A DNA stretch of 64,000 bases from Xenorhabdus sp. IM139775 (lineage in GTDB: Bacteria; Pseudomonadota; Gammaproteobacteria; Enterobacterales; Enterobacteriaceae), in the NCBI RefSeq assembly GCF_028598745.1, contig NZ_JAQRFK010000008.1, forward strand, positions 1 through 64,000. The letters are read 5' to 3'. A model generated the notes under the pieces. It saw only the letters and a program-made list of their open reading frames with translations, did not search any database and had not been told where the DNA came from. The position numbers and the translations under genes were made by a program. This document shows, piece after piece, positions 32,794 to 42,841 of the stretch (its first letter is position 1; each line of letters opens with the position of its first letter).

Positions 32794-34485
32794 ATGCCAT
32801 CATCAGACTTGCTTAAAAAAGAAAATAGTGACTTACAAAATGAAATAATTACTGAAATAGAATATCACTTATCTGACTTTCCCAAAGCGGTGAGTTGGAA
32901 GATGAACAATTTTAAAAATTGGTCAGGCGAAATTCGTGCCGATAATATCCCTTGCTGTATACCGAAAACAGCCGAAGAAATTATTTCCGTGGTGAATTGG
33001 GCATGGCAAGAAAATTATAAATTAAGACCCATCGGACAATCACATAATTGGTCACCACTGATATTGGCATCAGGGCAAAGTGGCAAAAATCGCATTATGT
33101 TGCTGGATCTTTCCGCTCATTTCACCCATGTCAATATCGAGCATCGTTCGACATTTTCCATCGTGACAGCGCAAACCGGGATATTAATGGAAACGTTACT
33201 GACCCAAATGGAAGAACAGGGCTTGGGCTTTACGGCAACACCCGCGCCCGGTGATTTAACACTCGGCGCGGTTCTCGCCATCGACGGGCATGGCACTGCC
33301 ATTAAAGCGCTTGACGAAATCCGGCTTCCCGGGCATACATTCGGCTCTCTCAGTAATGCGATATTATCCTTGTCTGCCGTCGTATGGGATAAAGAAAGTC
33401 AGCAATATACCATTAGGCGTTTTGAGCGACATGATCCTGATTGCGCGCCGCTATTAACCCATATTGGTTGTTCGCTGATTTTGGAAGTGCAACTTCAGGC
33501 GGGGAAAAATCAACGCCTTCGCTGTCAGAGTTTCACCGATATTCCGGCAGATGAGTTATTTGCCCCGCCGGAAAGCACAAAAGAAAAGCGGACGTTCAGT
33601 GATTTTCTGGATAAAAGTGGTCGGGCGGAAATCATTTTATTCCCCTTCACACATGCACCGTGGCTAAAAGTCTGGAGTGTCGCCCCCACCAAGCCGGCTG
33701 CCAGCCTTGAAGTTAAGGCACCTTATAACTACCCCTTTTCCGATAATATTTCACCTACCCTATCGGATATCGCGGATAACCTTCTGGCCAATTTCCCGCT
33801 GATAACGCCTCTGGTGAGTGAAATGCAATATCAACTGACCCATGCCGCCTTGCAAAATAGTGGTAAAGATCTCTGGGGTTGGAGTAAAAACCTGCTGTTA
33901 TATGTCAAACCCACCACATTGCGTGTTACCGCCAATGGTTATGCAGTATTAACGCAACGTAAAAATATCCAACTTGTATTGAATAAATTTTATACCCACT
34001 GGCAGCAATTAATACAACACTATGCAAACCAAGGGAAATATCCGATCAATGGCCCGCTTGAAGTTCGGGTAACCGGATTAGATGATCCCACTGAAGTGGT
34101 GTCTACAGGAGCGACCGTGCCTGCCCTATCCGCCATTCGCCCCCGACGGGATCGACCGGAATGGGATGTCGCAGTCTGGCTTGATGTCTTAACCTTTCCA
34201 GAAACCCCCTATGCCATTGAATTTTGCCAACAACTTGAACAGTGGCTATTCAACGAATTTGAGGGTTCTTATGCCTGCGCCCGTGTTGAATGGAGTAAAG
34301 GCTGGGCTTATGGTGCTAACCGCGCATGGGAGGATAAAGAGGTATTGACCAACATCATTCCGGCGTCATTGACTGACGGTTTGCCTGCTGATAACAACTG
34401 GGTTTCGGCCGTTTCAGCATTACATAAATACGATCCATATCACATCTTTAGATCGCCACTATTGGATAGATTGCTTCAGGCATAA
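32794..34485 (+). CDS. VAO-family FAD-dependent oxidoreductase, cholesterol oxidase-like
   Basis: The 563-residue protein has an N-terminal FAD-binding domain of the vanillyl-alcohol oxidase type, with RPIGQSHNWSPL at about 78-89 and APGDLTLGAVLAIDGHGTA further on. His84 in the first motif is a candidate covalent flavin site. The C-terminal half resembles the substrate-binding domain of Brevibacterium-type cholesterol oxidases, including the GWSKNLLLYVKPTTLR and VEWSKGWAYG segments. No signal peptide is seen. Start: AAAGGA lies 8-11 nt before the ATG. The substrate is unknown; it may be a sterol or another bulky alcohol. It stands alone on its strand and has a degraded tandem copy upstream. 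Confidence 0.8.
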   Translation: MPSSDLLKKENSDLQNEIITEIEYHLSDFPKAVSWKMNNFKNWSGEIRADNIPCCIPKTAEEIISVVNWAWQENYKLRPIGQSHNWSPLILASGQSGKNRIMLLDLSAHFTHVNIEHRSTFSIVTAQTGILMETLLTQMEEQGLGFTATPAPGDLTLGAVLAIDGHGTAIKALDEIRLPGHTFGSLSNAILSLSAVVWDKESQQYTIRRFERHDPDCAPLLTHIGCSLILEVQLQAGKNQRLRCQSFTDIPADELFAPPESTKEKRTFSDFLDKSGRAEIILFPFTHAPWLKVWSVAPTKPAASLEVKAPYNYPFSDNISPTLSDIADNLLANFPLITPLVSEMQYQLTHAALQNSGKDLWGWSKNLLLYVKPTTLRVTANGYAVLTQRKNIQLVLNKFYTHWQQLIQHYANQGKYPINGPLEVRVTGLDDPTEVVSTGATVPALSAIRPRRDRPEWDVAVWLDVLTFPETPYAIEFCQQLEQWLFNEFEGSYACARVEWSKGWAYGANRAWEDKEVLTNIIPASLTDGLPADNNWVSAVSALHKYDPYHIFRSPLLDRLLQA

Positions 34486-34505
34486 ACTTTCTCTATCCCC
34501 TATAA

Positions 34506-34585
34506 ACTTCAAGTTGCAGCTCGTGAAACGAAGGCCGCTGATTATCTTCCCGCCCCGTGGGGAGATAATCAATGCACATTGAAGT
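34506..34585. repeat. Nested inverted repeat, probably a dispersed intergenic element
   Basis: Outer arms ACTTCAA (34506-34512) and TTGAAGT (34579-34585) enclose inner arms GATTATCT (34540-34547) and AGATAATC (34563-34570), the latter extended by a CCC/GGG pair. The left end, with CTTCAAGTTGCAGC, resembles repeats I recall as common between Xenorhabdus and Photorhabdus genes. It may also end transcription of the oxidase gene. Confidence 0.5.
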
Positions 34586-34633
34586 ATGGCGAGTATATGC
34601 AGATATCAACGCACAATAAAAATACGAACCATC

Positions 34634-34698
34634 AGGATTCCTTGATACACTACGGGCTTACCTTACCGTCTAAAGATAGTACAGCTTCAAGGAATCCT
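34634..34698 (+). promoter_or_regulatory. queF leader stem that would hide the ribosome-binding site
   Basis: AGGATTCCTTGA (34634-34645) is perfectly complementary to TCAAGGAATCCT (34687-34698). The second arm contains the queF Shine-Dalgarno sequence AAGGA and ends one base before the ATG at 34700. When paired, the site would be masked, so the leader could control translation. Confidence 0.6.
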
Positions 34699-34699
34699 A

Positions 34700-35545
34700 A
34701 TGTCTCTGTATCAAGATAATCAGGCACTCGCCCAACTCACCTTGGGTAAACCCACTCCCTACCGCGATAGCTACGATCCCGCATTATTACAAGCAGTTCC
34801 CCGCAGTCTGAACCGGGAACCGCTTGGGCTTTATCCTGACAATCTCCCTTTTCATGGGGCAGATATCTGGACAATGTACGAACTTTCCTGGCTCAACGCG
34901 CGTGGCGTTCCTCAAGTAGCCATCGGCCATGTCAGCCTGGATGCGGCCAGTGAGAACCTGATCGAATCGAAGAGTTTTAAACTTTATCTGAACAGTTTTA
35001 ACCAAACTCGCTTTGCGGATTGGGAAACGGTACAAAAAACCTTGCAACACGATTTATCGGCTTGTGCCAATGGCGACATTGAAATTGTCCTGCATCCCCT
35101 CCATGATTTCAGCCAGCAGCCCATTGCCGGATTTGCAGGAGAATGTATCGATAATCAGGATATTGATATTGATGATTATCAATTCAATCGCGATTATCTT
35201 AACCATGCAGCAACCGGCCCTGTGGTTGAGGAAACCCTGATTAGCCATTTGCTGAAATCAAACTGCCTGATCACCCACCAGCCTGATTGGGGATCGGTGA
35301 TGATCCGTTATAAAGGTGCGAAGATCGATCAGGAAAAACTGCTGCGCTACCTAGTGTCTTTCCGGCATCACAATGAATTTCATGAACAGTGTGTCGAGCG
35401 TATTTTCAATGACTTAATGGCGTTATGCGCACCGGAAACACTCACGGTTTATGCACGTTATACCCGTCGGGGGGGATTAGATATCAATCCGTGGCGCAGT
35501 AATGAAGCATTTATTCCAGCAACAGGAAGGTTAGCCCGCCAGTAA
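34700..35545 (+). CDS. queF: 7-cyano-7-deazaguanine reductase (QueF)
   Basis: QueF reduces preQ0 to preQ1 with NADPH in queuosine synthesis for tRNA. At 281 residues it is the long proteobacterial form with two T-fold halves. The QueF motif [12 protein letters not shown] is at about residues 89-100, and the thioimide-forming Cys lies in [16 protein letters not shown]. It starts the queF-ppnN-xni plus-strand group, in the E. coli order except that sdaC and sdaB are missing. Confidence 0.96.
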   Translation: MSLYQDNQALAQLTLGKPTPYRDSYDPALLQAVPRSLNREPLGLYPDNLPFHGADIWTMYELSWLNARGVPQVAIGHVSLDAASENLIESKSFKLYLNSFNQTRFADWETVQKTLQHDLSACANGDIEIVLHPLHDFSQQPIAGFAGECIDNQDIDIDDYQFNRDYLNHAATGPVVEETLISHLLKSNCLITHQPDWGSVMIRYKGAKIDQEKLLRYLVSFRHHNEFHEQCVERIFNDLMALCAPETLTVYARYTRRGGLDINPWRSNEAFIPATGRLARQ

Positions 35546-35579
35546 TCATCGAACCCGCAAGGGGTAAAAGGAGTCACTC

Positions 35580-36947
35580 TTGATTACACATGTTAATCCA
35601 TTAGGATCAATGAATTTACTCTCCCAGCTTGAAGTCGATATGCTTAAGCGTACCGCAAGCAGTGATTTGTACCGCCTTTTCCGTAATTGTTCACTTGCGG
35701 TTCTCAATTCAGGTAGTCAAACGGATAACAGCAAAGAATTACTGTCAAAATATCAAGATTTTGACATCAACGTACTGCGCAGGGAACGGGGCGTAAAACT
35801 GGAACTCGTCAATCCCCCGGAAGACGCCTTTGTTGATGGCAAAATCATCCGCTCCCTGCAAGCCAATCTTTTCGCCGTCTTACGCGATATTTTGTTTGTT
35901 CACGCGCAAATTGCCAGTGCACAGAAGGCGCATAATCTGAATATGGAAAATGGTATGCACATTACCAATACCATTTTCTCCATCCTGCGCAACGCCAAAG
36001 CCCTGCATATCTCAGAAGAACCCAATATGATTGTTTGTTGGGGCGGCCATTCCATCAATGAGAAAGAGTACTTGTACGGGCGCAAGGTCGGCAATGAGCT
36101 TGGACTGCGTGAACTCAATATCTGTACGGGTTGTGGGCCGGGGGCAATGGAAGCGCCGATGAAAGGTGCCGCCGTAGGACATGCCCAGCAGAATTACAGG
36201 AAAAGTCGTTTCATCGGCATTACCGAACCTTCCATTATTGCGGCAGAGCCACCCAATCCGCTGGTCAATGAACTGATCATCATGCCGGATATTGAAAAAC
36301 GTCTGGAAGCCTTTGTCCGTATCGCCCACGGTATCATTATCTTCCCCGGCGGAGTCGGAACAGCAGAAGAGTTGCTGTATTTGCTGTCCATCCTGATGAA
36401 TCACGAAAATAAAGATCAAGTTCTGCCACTGGTTTTGACCGGCCCCAAAGAGAGCGCCAATTACTTTCAGGTGCTGGATGAATTTATCGTTCATACACTG
36501 GGAAAACAGGCGCGCCATTACTATCGCATTATTGTGGATGCGCCGGCAGAAGTAGCACGCATTATGAAAAAAGCCATGCCGGACGTTCAGGAAAATCGCC
36601 GCTTAACCGGAGATGCCTATAGCTTCAACTGGTCACTGAAAATCCCCCCTGATCTCCAGTCCCCGTTTATTCCGTCCCACGAAAACATGGCTAACCTGAA
36701 TTTATATCCAAATCAGCCACCGGAAAAACTGGCCTCAGCACTACGACGCGCATTTTCTGGTATTGTGGCAGGTAATGTCAAAGAAGCGGGGATTCATGCC
36801 ATAGAAAAACGGGGGGTATTCAAGATCCACGGTGATGCGGACATCATGCGTCGCATGGATAATCTTCTGAAAGATTTTGTCGAGCAGGATCGCATGAAAC
36901 TTCCCGGGGGGAGTACTTATAAGCCCTGTTATGACATAATCAAATAA
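35580..36947 (+). CDS. ppnN: Pyrimidine/purine nucleotide 5'-monophosphate nucleosidase
   Basis: PpnN (YgdH) hydrolyses nucleoside monophosphates to base and ribose 5-phosphate and in E. coli is activated by (p)ppGpp. The 455-residue protein uses a TTG start with AAAGGAG seven bases upstream and begins [20 protein letters not shown], as in E. coli. The central LOG-type domain has [15 protein letters not shown], and flanking domains belong to the long PpnN class. Confidence 0.95.
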   Translation: MITHVNPLGSMNLLSQLEVDMLKRTASSDLYRLFRNCSLAVLNSGSQTDNSKELLSKYQDFDINVLRRERGVKLELVNPPEDAFVDGKIIRSLQANLFAVLRDILFVHAQIASAQKAHNLNMENGMHITNTIFSILRNAKALHISEEPNMIVCWGGHSINEKEYLYGRKVGNELGLRELNICTGCGPGAMEAPMKGAAVGHAQQNYRKSRFIGITEPSIIAAEPPNPLVNELIIMPDIEKRLEAFVRIAHGIIIFPGGVGTAEELLYLLSILMNHENKDQVLPLVLTGPKESANYFQVLDEFIVHTLGKQARHYYRIIVDAPAEVARIMKKAMPDVQENRRLTGDAYSFNWSLKIPPDLQSPFIPSHENMANLNLYPNQPPEKLASALRRAFSGIVAGNVKEAGIHAIEKRGVFKIHGDADIMRRMDNLLKDFVEQDRMKLPGGSTYKPCYDIIK

Positions 36948-37019
36948 ATTGCAGATACCTCATCAATATTCAATGAGGCTGGTGCCAGGGGATCCATCCA
37001 CGGACGGAAGATAACGACC

Positions 37020-37775
37020 ATGATACACCTTTTGATTGTAGACGCCTTAAACCTGATCCGGCGCATCCATGCGGTACAGGGAAGCCCTTGCATTCCTGCC
37101 TGTGAACATGCGTTAAAGCAGTTAATCACCCACGCATCCCCTACCCATGTGGTGGCGGTATTTGATGAAGAGGGACGCAGCCATAGCTGGCGCCATCAAC
37201 TTTTCCCCGATTACAAGGCGGGACGTGCTGCCATGCCGGATAACTTGCAGCAAGAAATGCCATTCATTAAGCAGGCATTCGATGTGTTGGGAGTGGCTTG
37301 CTGGCACATGGAAGGGCATGAAGCCGATGATTTGGCTGCAACACTGGCAACAAAAGTCGCCAATAGCGGGCACAGTGTCACGATCGTTTCAACTGATAAA
37401 GGCTACTGCCAGCTCCTGTCCCCCAATATCCAAATTCGTGATTACTTCCAAAAACGCTGGCTGGATTTACCCTTTATCCAGCAAGCGTTTGGGGTTGCAC
37501 CTCACCAACTGCCTGATTATTGGGGGCTTGCTGGTATCAGCAGCAGTAAAATCCCCGGCGTTCAGGGGATTGGCCCCAAAACAGCCGCTACCCTGCTGCA
37601 ACAAGCCGGCTCATTGGATAATTTATTCCAGCATTTGGATACCCAACCGGATAAATGGCGAAAAAAATTAGAATCTCACAAGGAAATGGCTTATATCAGC
37701 CGTGAAATTGCTACGCTAAGAACCGATTTGTTATTACAAGGAAATTTGCAGCAATTGCGGCTTACCAAGAGATAA
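37020..37775 (+). CDS. xni: Flap endonuclease Xni (exonuclease IX)
   Basis: Xni is a small FEN-family nuclease resembling the 5' domain of DNA polymerase I. The 251-residue protein has metal-binding segments [27 protein letters not shown] and [10 protein letters not shown]. The helix-hairpin-helix [20 protein letters not shown] follows. E. coli Xni also has 251 residues. Its stop is only 9 bp from the stop of the convergent prtD gene. Confidence 0.95.
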   Translation: MIHLLIVDALNLIRRIHAVQGSPCIPACEHALKQLITHASPTHVVAVFDEEGRSHSWRHQLFPDYKAGRAAMPDNLQQEMPFIKQAFDVLGVACWHMEGHEADDLAATLATKVANSGHSVTIVSTDKGYCQLLSPNIQIRDYFQKRWLDLPFIQQAFGVAPHQLPDYWGLAGISSSKIPGVQGIGPKTAATLLQQAGSLDNLFQHLDTQPDKWRKKLESHKEMAYISREIATLRTDLLLQGNLQQLRLTKR

Positions 37776-37784
37776 GGGATCACC

Positions 37785-39197
37785 TCAGCCAAAATAATCC
37801 GCAATTAATTTAATATGTTCCCCCTTTAATTGGCCGGATTCATTTAACAACCCAATCCACGCTTTCATATAGTCATATTTGGCCTGAGACAGTTCACGAC
37901 GGGCGGTATAGAGTTGTTGTTCGGCATTTAATATATCGACATTCACCCGCTGCCCCAGTGTCACACTTTTTTGCGTCGCTTTCACCTGTAATGCCGCCGC
38001 TTCCACCGCCATTTCATAAGCGCGTATCCGCTTTTCGCCATTCACGCAAGCGTTATAATGGCGTCTCAGTGCGTTGAGGATCTCCCCCGTCTGGGCATCC
38101 ATTTCGAATTTTGTCTTGCCATAGTTTGCGGCGGATTGACGCACTGACGCCGCCGTCCCTCCGCCATTATAGAGATTCATGGAGACGCGCAATCCGATGG
38201 CATCCGTCCGGTATTTTTGGTCGATGCTGTTATCGCTGCTGGATTTATTTTCGCTGTGGGACGCATACAGCTCCAGTTTTGGCAAATACCCCGCCCGGCT
38301 GCGCGCAATATCGTGATGCGCCACATCCACTTTCTGGCGGGCAACGGCCAGTTGCGGATTCTGGCGTAATGCCCGTTGCTCCCAATCGGCGTAATGTGCC
38401 AAGTCCAGTCGGAGAGGGTTGAACCGTGGCGCGCCGGATAAACGATTAACCGGCAAATCCATTGGCAACGGGATGCCCACCAATAACTGCAAGTCACGAA
38501 TGGCGGCATCCAGTTCGTCTTGTACCGTTAATTCATCCGCCAATACCTGACTGTAACGCGCCTGAGTTTCCGCGACATCGGTGCGGGTGCCTTCACCAGA
38601 AGAGAACAACTTTTGGTTACGTTCCAGTTGCGCCTCATAAGCGGCTCGTTGCTGGGCAACCTGCGCCAGCCGATCCTGCGCATAAGCGACAGCCATATAA
38701 TGGGTCACCACCCTGACGGCCAGTTGCTGGCTGTCCGCCCTAAAACGGTTGTCACTCATCAGGGCATAAGCCTGACGGGTGCGATAACGCGCCCACACTT
38801 CGAAATCAATCAACGGCTGGGTCAGAATAACCGCCCCGCTATAGCTGTTATACTGCCGGTCACGGCGCTCCCTGACGATCCTGCCCCGTGGATCTAAAGA
38901 TTGCGATTCCATCTGCTGCCAGTTTTTGGGCGCATTCTGGTAACTCAGGGATAACTTGGGCAACAATTCCGCCAGCCCAAGGTTCTCCTCCTCCTGACCC
39001 GCTTCCTGCGCTTTAATCGCCGCCTGAAAGGTCGGATCGTGCTGCAAGGCCAGCGCGTAGGTTTCCGTTAAGGAAAGGGCACTGGCAGAACGGGGAGATA
39101 ACGCCGGCAGCAATACCGATAACAACAATACAGATAACAGCCGTACCGATAACAACCGTATCGGTAAAAACAAAGCAACACGGTGATACATCAACAT
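37785..39197 (-). CDS. prtD: TolC-family outer-membrane channel of the protease secretion system
   Basis: Third component of a type I secretion system; it forms the outer-membrane and periplasmic tunnel. It is equivalent to PrtF of Dickeya and AprF of Pseudomonas; the name follows Photorhabdus prtBCD. The start at 39197 has GAGGAG seven bases upstream and lies 4 bp after the prtC stop. A signal peptide with an unusual LLSV repeat ends near SASA. Two OEP repeats follow (for example TYALALQHDPTFQAA and QRVNVDILNAEQQLYTAR). The length is 470 residues. Confidence 0.92.
   Translation of the reverse strand: MLMYHRVALFLPIRLLSVRLLSVLLLSVLLPALSPRSASALSLTETYALALQHDPTFQAAIKAQEAGQEEENLGLAELLPKLSLSYQNAPKNWQQMESQSLDPRGRIVRERRDRQYNSYSGAVILTQPLIDFEVWARYRTRQAYALMSDNRFRADSQQLAVRVVTHYMAVAYAQDRLAQVAQQRAAYEAQLERNQKLFSSGEGTRTDVAETQARYSQVLADELTVQDELDAAIRDLQLLVGIPLPMDLPVNRLSGAPRFNPLRLDLAHYADWEQRALRQNPQLAVARQKVDVAHHDIARSRAGYLPKLELYASHSENKSSSDNSIDQKYRTDAIGLRVSMNLYNGGGTAASVRQSAANYGKTKFEMDAQTGEILNALRRHYNACVNGEKRIRAYEMAVEAAALQVKATQKSVTLGQRVNVDILNAEQQLYTARRELSQAKYDYMKAWIGLLNESGQLKGEHIKLIADYFG
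39109..39168. repeat. Four 15-bp tandem units in the prtD signal-peptide codons
   Basis: Units start at 39109, 39124, 39139 and 39154. The first three share the core ACCGATAAC or ACAGATAAC; the fourth has ATCGGTAAA. On the minus strand they encode pentapeptide steps of the type [RL]-L-L-S-V in the hydrophobic core, so each copy adds five residues without shifting the frame. Confidence 0.75.
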
Positions 39198-39201
39198 CCC
39201 A

Positions 39202-40536
39202 TTACTCCTCAATCAGCGAGGTAGACGCCCTGTCCATTAACGGCTTGAACAGATAACTCAACAATGAACGCGAACCAGTTTTGACGAACACTTCAACCGG
39301 CATCCCCGGTTTGATATTCAAGCCCGCCAGTTTCTCCATGCCTGCCGGCGTGACCCTCAACCGCATCTGGTAATAAGGCTCCCTTGTCCGTTCATCCAGC
39401 AAACGGTCGGCAGAAATCACCATCACTTTACCCGCCACTTTCGGCGTCCGGTTCTGATTGAATGCGGTAAACATCAAATCAACCTCCTGCCCCACGGCGA
39501 CTTTATCAATCAGGTGCACCATCAAACGCGCCTCGACTTCCAGCGCCCCCCGGGTCGGCAGGATCTCCATTAATTTCTCACCGGAAGCCACCACACCGCC
39601 CTGCGTAAACACGGTTAACCCCACCACCGAGCCGTCTGCCGGCGCAATAATGGCCGTCTGTGACCGATCAAATTGGGCCGTTTCCAGCTTATTGCCCAGC
39701 TCATTTGCCAATACCTGCACATCAGCCAACTGGCTGCGTACTTCCCGTTGGTAATCAGCCTGACGCTGGATAACCCGCTGCTGCGTTTCCTGCCGCTGCT
39801 TTTCAAGCTGCCCCATTTTGCCGGTCATTTCGGCGATACTGCCGCTTAATTCACTTTGGCTGCGCAGTAATTCCAGATAGCGGTTACGGGGAAAATAGCC
39901 CTCTTCCGTCAGCGGTTGCAAATTCGTCACCTGTTCCTTGAGCGAAAGTTGCTGCTGCTGTTTACTCACCAACGCTGCCCTCAGCCCCTTGATTTGAAAA
40001 TCCAGCCCCTCTTCGGCTTGCCGCATGCCCGCCAGATCACTGCGCAACATTTCACGACGGGATAAAAAGAGCTGTTTTTGTAAGGCCAGAATGTCGTGAA
40101 CCCGTGGCTCTGATGCCTGATTCAGTCGCACAGGAAAAACAACCTCCTCCTGTCCTTGCTGCTCGGCCAACAGCCGGGCTTCGGTGGCTAAGGTGGTATA
40201 AAGCTGCTGTTTGAGGGAGTCAATTTGGGCATTCACCTGCACCTGACTGAGCTGAACCAATACCTGCCCGGCCTGCACATGTTCACCCTCTTTCACCTGA
40301 ATGTGACGGATAATGCCATTCACCGGGGATTGGACGGTTTTGCGATTGCCATCCACCACGACCGTACCCGATGAAGCCACGCCTTTATCGAGTGGCGCAA
40401 ATGCCGCCCAGATGAAAAAACCCAGAATGCCAATCCCAATCACCAGCCAACCTGTTCGCAGGTAACGATTGGCATCCAGCGGCAATAATTCCGCCACCTC
40501 GTGTTGGCTATCCTTTGCGTTAGTCTGATAGGACAT
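39202..40536 (-). CDS. prtC: HlyD-family membrane fusion protein of the protease secretion system
   Basis: Adaptor that links the ABC transporter to the TolC-like channel. One N-terminal transmembrane helix (about 27-45) is followed by a biotinyl-lipoyl half (SPVNGIIRHIQVKEGEHVQA), a long alpha-helical hairpin rich in Gln and Glu, the second lipoyl half (IIAPADGSVVGL) and a beta-barrel domain. The start at 40536 has GGGAG before it. The length is 444 residues; it is equivalent to PrtE and AprE. Confidence 0.93.
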   Translation of the reverse strand: MSYQTNAKDSQHEVAELLPLDANRYLRTGWLVIGIGILGFFIWAAFAPLDKGVASSGTVVVDGNRKTVQSPVNGIIRHIQVKEGEHVQAGQVLVQLSQVQVNAQIDSLKQQLYTTLATEARLLAEQQGQEEVVFPVRLNQASEPRVHDILALQKQLFLSRREMLRSDLAGMRQAEEGLDFQIKGLRAALVSKQQQQLSLKEQVTNLQPLTEEGYFPRNRYLELLRSQSELSGSIAEMTGKMGQLEKQRQETQQRVIQRQADYQREVRSQLADVQVLANELGNKLETAQFDRSQTAIIAPADGSVVGLTVFTQGGVVASGEKLMEILPTRGALEVEARLMVHLIDKVAVGQEVDLMFTAFNQNRTPKVAGKVMVISADRLLDERTREPYYQMRLRVTPAGMEKLAGLNIKPGMPVEVFVKTGSRSLLSYLFKPLMDRASTSLIEE

Positions 40537-40556
40537 CTTTACTCCCAAATATCATG

Positions 40557-42284
40557 TTACGAGGCACGTTCGACCGCGTTTAGCGGTGGCTGTGATGGAG
40601 ACTGGGGTTGGGACAGCGCCGCCCTCACCTGTTGGGAAGGACCAAACATTTTCATTTTCCCCTGCACCAACAGCAAAATTTTGCTGGTTTGCGAGAGCAA
40701 TGACGGCCTGTGGGTGATAACCACCACGGTTTTGCCCTGTTCCCGCAATTGGGCAATCGCATGGCTTAAGGCTTTTTCACCGATATCATCCAGATTCGAA
40801 TTGGGTTCATCCAACACCACCAGCGATGGATTGCCATACAGTGCGCGCGCCAAACCGATCCGCTGTTTCTGTCCGCCGGACAACCCCATGCCGCCCGCGC
40901 CGATAACCGTGTCATACCCCTGTTCAAGATTGAGCACCAATTCATGGACACCGGCTTTTTTCGCTGCTTCAATGACTTTTTCCGGTTCAACCTCATTAAA
41001 GCGGGCAATATTCTCCGCGATCGTGCCACCGAACAGCTCAATATCCTGCGGCAGATAACCCACGGAGGCGCCCAGCTCATCTTTGTTCCATTGGTAGATA
41101 TCCGCATCATCAAGCCGCACAACGCCGTCTTGCGCCGGCCATATCCCGACCAACAGGCGAGCCAGTGTTGATTTCCCTGACGCACTGGGGCCAATCACGC
41201 CCAGAACCTCACCGGCCTCCAGCGCAAAATGGATATCCTGCAAAACATAGTGGTTATTTTTACCCGGTGGCATGGCGGAGACGTTTTCCAGCAACAACGC
41301 GCCCTTCGGCGGCGGCAATGGCATACCACTTTTGCGCTTCGGTTGGGCTTTCAGCAGCTTGTCCAACCGTTGCCACGACAGGCGTGCCGCGCTCCAGCCC
41401 TTCCATGCCTGTATCAACTGTTCAATGGGGGATAACGCTCTGCCCATCAGGATGGAACCCGCAATCATCATCCCCGGGGTGATATGGCCTTCAATCGCCA
41501 ACCAGCCGCCCAAGCCAAGGATCAGCGATTGCAAAGCCATGCGTACCGTTTTGGTCAATGCCATGATCGCGGCCGCACGTTCACTGGCAATACGCTGAAA
41601 ATTGAGAAAACGCTGATGCAGGCCAAACCAGCGCTGACGCAATGCCGGCAACATGCCGAGCGCTTCAATCACTTCGGCATTACGCAAATTGGTACTGGCT
41701 AAGTTGGCGGAACGTAAAGAAAGATGGCTCGCTTCTGCCAAGGGCGCTTGGGACAGCCATTGGTTCAACACGGCCAGCGTGATCAAAATGATCGCCCCCA
41801 CCAGCGCCAACAACCCCAAATACGGGCTGAACAGGAAAATAACGCCAAGATAGACCGGGAACCAAGGCGCATCAAAAAAGGCAAACAGGGCATTGCCCGT
41901 CAGGAACTGGCGGAGGGTCGCCAAGTCATTGAGCATCTGCCCGGCATCGGTGGAACCGTTTTTCAGGTTGGATTCACAGGAAGCGGTATAGACCCGCCGG
42001 TTCAGGCACATATCAAACTGACTGCCGATGCGGATTACCACCTGACTGCGGATATATTCCAGCCCGCCCATCATGGCAAACATCCCCAGTGTGATTAACG
42101 TCAGCATCAGCAGGGTCATTTCATTACCGGATGGCAGCACCCGGTCATAGACTTGCAGCATATAAATGGAGGGAACCAGCATCAGCAGATTGATGAATGC
42201 CGTAAATAATCCAAGCGTCCAGAAGACCTTGCTGCGTGCACGGATAACATCCGTGATTTCATCCTTCGGAAAGCGTAATTTCAC
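40557..42284 (-). CDS. prtB: Type I secretion ABC transporter, permease/ATPase
   Basis: Energises export of PrtA by recognising its C-terminal signal. Six transmembrane helices fill residues 20-310. The nucleotide-binding domain has Walker [10 protein letters not shown], signature [15 protein letters not shown] and Walker [14 protein letters not shown]. There is no N-terminal C39 peptidase domain, as expected for the PrtD/AprD class, which exports proteins with an uncleaved C-terminal signal. The length is 575 residues; the gap to prtC is 20 bp. Confidence 0.94.
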   Translation of the reverse strand: MKLRFPKDEITDVIRARSKVFWTLGLFTAFINLLMLVPSIYMLQVYDRVLPSGNEMTLLMLTLITLGMFAMMGGLEYIRSQVVIRIGSQFDMCLNRRVYTASCESNLKNGSTDAGQMLNDLATLRQFLTGNALFAFFDAPWFPVYLGVIFLFSPYLGLLALVGAIILITLAVLNQWLSQAPLAEASHLSLRSANLASTNLRNAEVIEALGMLPALRQRWFGLHQRFLNFQRIASERAAAIMALTKTVRMALQSLILGLGGWLAIEGHITPGMMIAGSILMGRALSPIEQLIQAWKGWSAARLSWQRLDKLLKAQPKRKSGMPLPPPKGALLLENVSAMPPGKNNHYVLQDIHFALEAGEVLGVIGPSASGKSTLARLLVGIWPAQDGVVRLDDADIYQWNKDELGASVGYLPQDIELFGGTIAENIARFNEVEPEKVIEAAKKAGVHELVLNLEQGYDTVIGAGGMGLSGGQKQRIGLARALYGNPSLVVLDEPNSNLDDIGEKALSHAIAQLREQGKTVVVITHRPSLLSQTSKILLLVQGKMKMFGPSQQVRAALSQPQSPSQPPLNAVERAS

Positions 42285-42354
42285 TGCAATCCCTTCATCA
42301 TTAACGGAAGCAAAATAAATGCGTTATCTATATGAGCCACGATGAACCACTGAA

Positions 42355-42771
42355 TTAGCCATTGCGCGTCATGGCCAGTTCCCGACCGTCAACAAAATAA
42401 GCGATCCACTGTTCAGCTTCATGACTGAAAAAGGCCAGGCTGTTGCCATCATGATCGGTCAATGTGATGCCATCAGGCGACGGATACCACCCTTCAACCG
42501 GCTGCCCAATCAACTCAGCCACACAGGCATCGCCTTTTACCGCCCACATTGAACCTTCGGTTAAACGGGTATCCGTCAATTCAATACGGCACTGCTTATT
42601 CCCATCGGAGAGTTGCCATAACCCTTTCAACTCGCCAGCGGGGGGAAGTCTCAAACTACTCGCCATACATCCTCCTATAAAAAAGAGAGAGAAAATTATC
42701 GGTAAGATCAGGGTAGATAAAAACGATTTCACGCGATAAAACCGACAACCACAAAGCAAGGGTTCCATCAT
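42355..42771 (-). CDS. inh: Serralysin inhibitor (Inh/AprI family)
   Basis: A small periplasmic inhibitor that protects the producing cell from stray PrtA by inserting its N-terminus into the active-site cleft. An N-terminal signal segment (hydrophobic LSTLILPIIFSLFFIGG) precedes SSLRLPPAGELKGLWQL, which resembles the mature start of Dickeya Inh. The lipocalin-like barrel has two Cys (KQCRIEL and GDACVAEL) expected to form a disulfide. The precursor is 138 residues. The N-terminus is longer than usual; the GGC just before the cleavage region could be read as a lipobox, but cleavage after CMA is favoured. Confidence 0.9.
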   Translation of the reverse strand: MMEPLLCGCRFYRVKSFLSTLILPIIFSLFFIGGCMASSLRLPPAGELKGLWQLSDGNKQCRIELTDTRLTEGSMWAVKGDACVAELIGQPVEGWYPSPDGITLTDHDGNSLAFFSHEAEQWIAYFVDGRELAMTRNG

Positions 42772-42784
42772 CTTTTATTTCCAC

Positions 42785-42820
42785 AATATTGCCGTACCCT
42801 GAGTGGCATACGGCAATATT
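42785..42820 (-). terminator. Hairpin between prtA and inh
   Basis: AATATTGCCGTA (42785-42796) and TACGGCAATATT (42809-42820) form a perfect 12-bp stem with a 12-nt loop, 21 bp after the prtA stop. The following minus-strand bases (GTGGAAATAAAAG) are not T-rich. It may partly stop or process the transcript, so more protease than secretion machinery is made. Confidence 0.6.
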
Positions 42821-42841
42821 CTCTTAACGTGATAACCTCAA

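Noticed and set aside
42661..42700. Inhibitor as a lipoprotein through its IGGC box
   Set aside because: The known mature start of the family (SSLRLP) lies just after CMA, favouring ordinary signal peptidase I cleavage.
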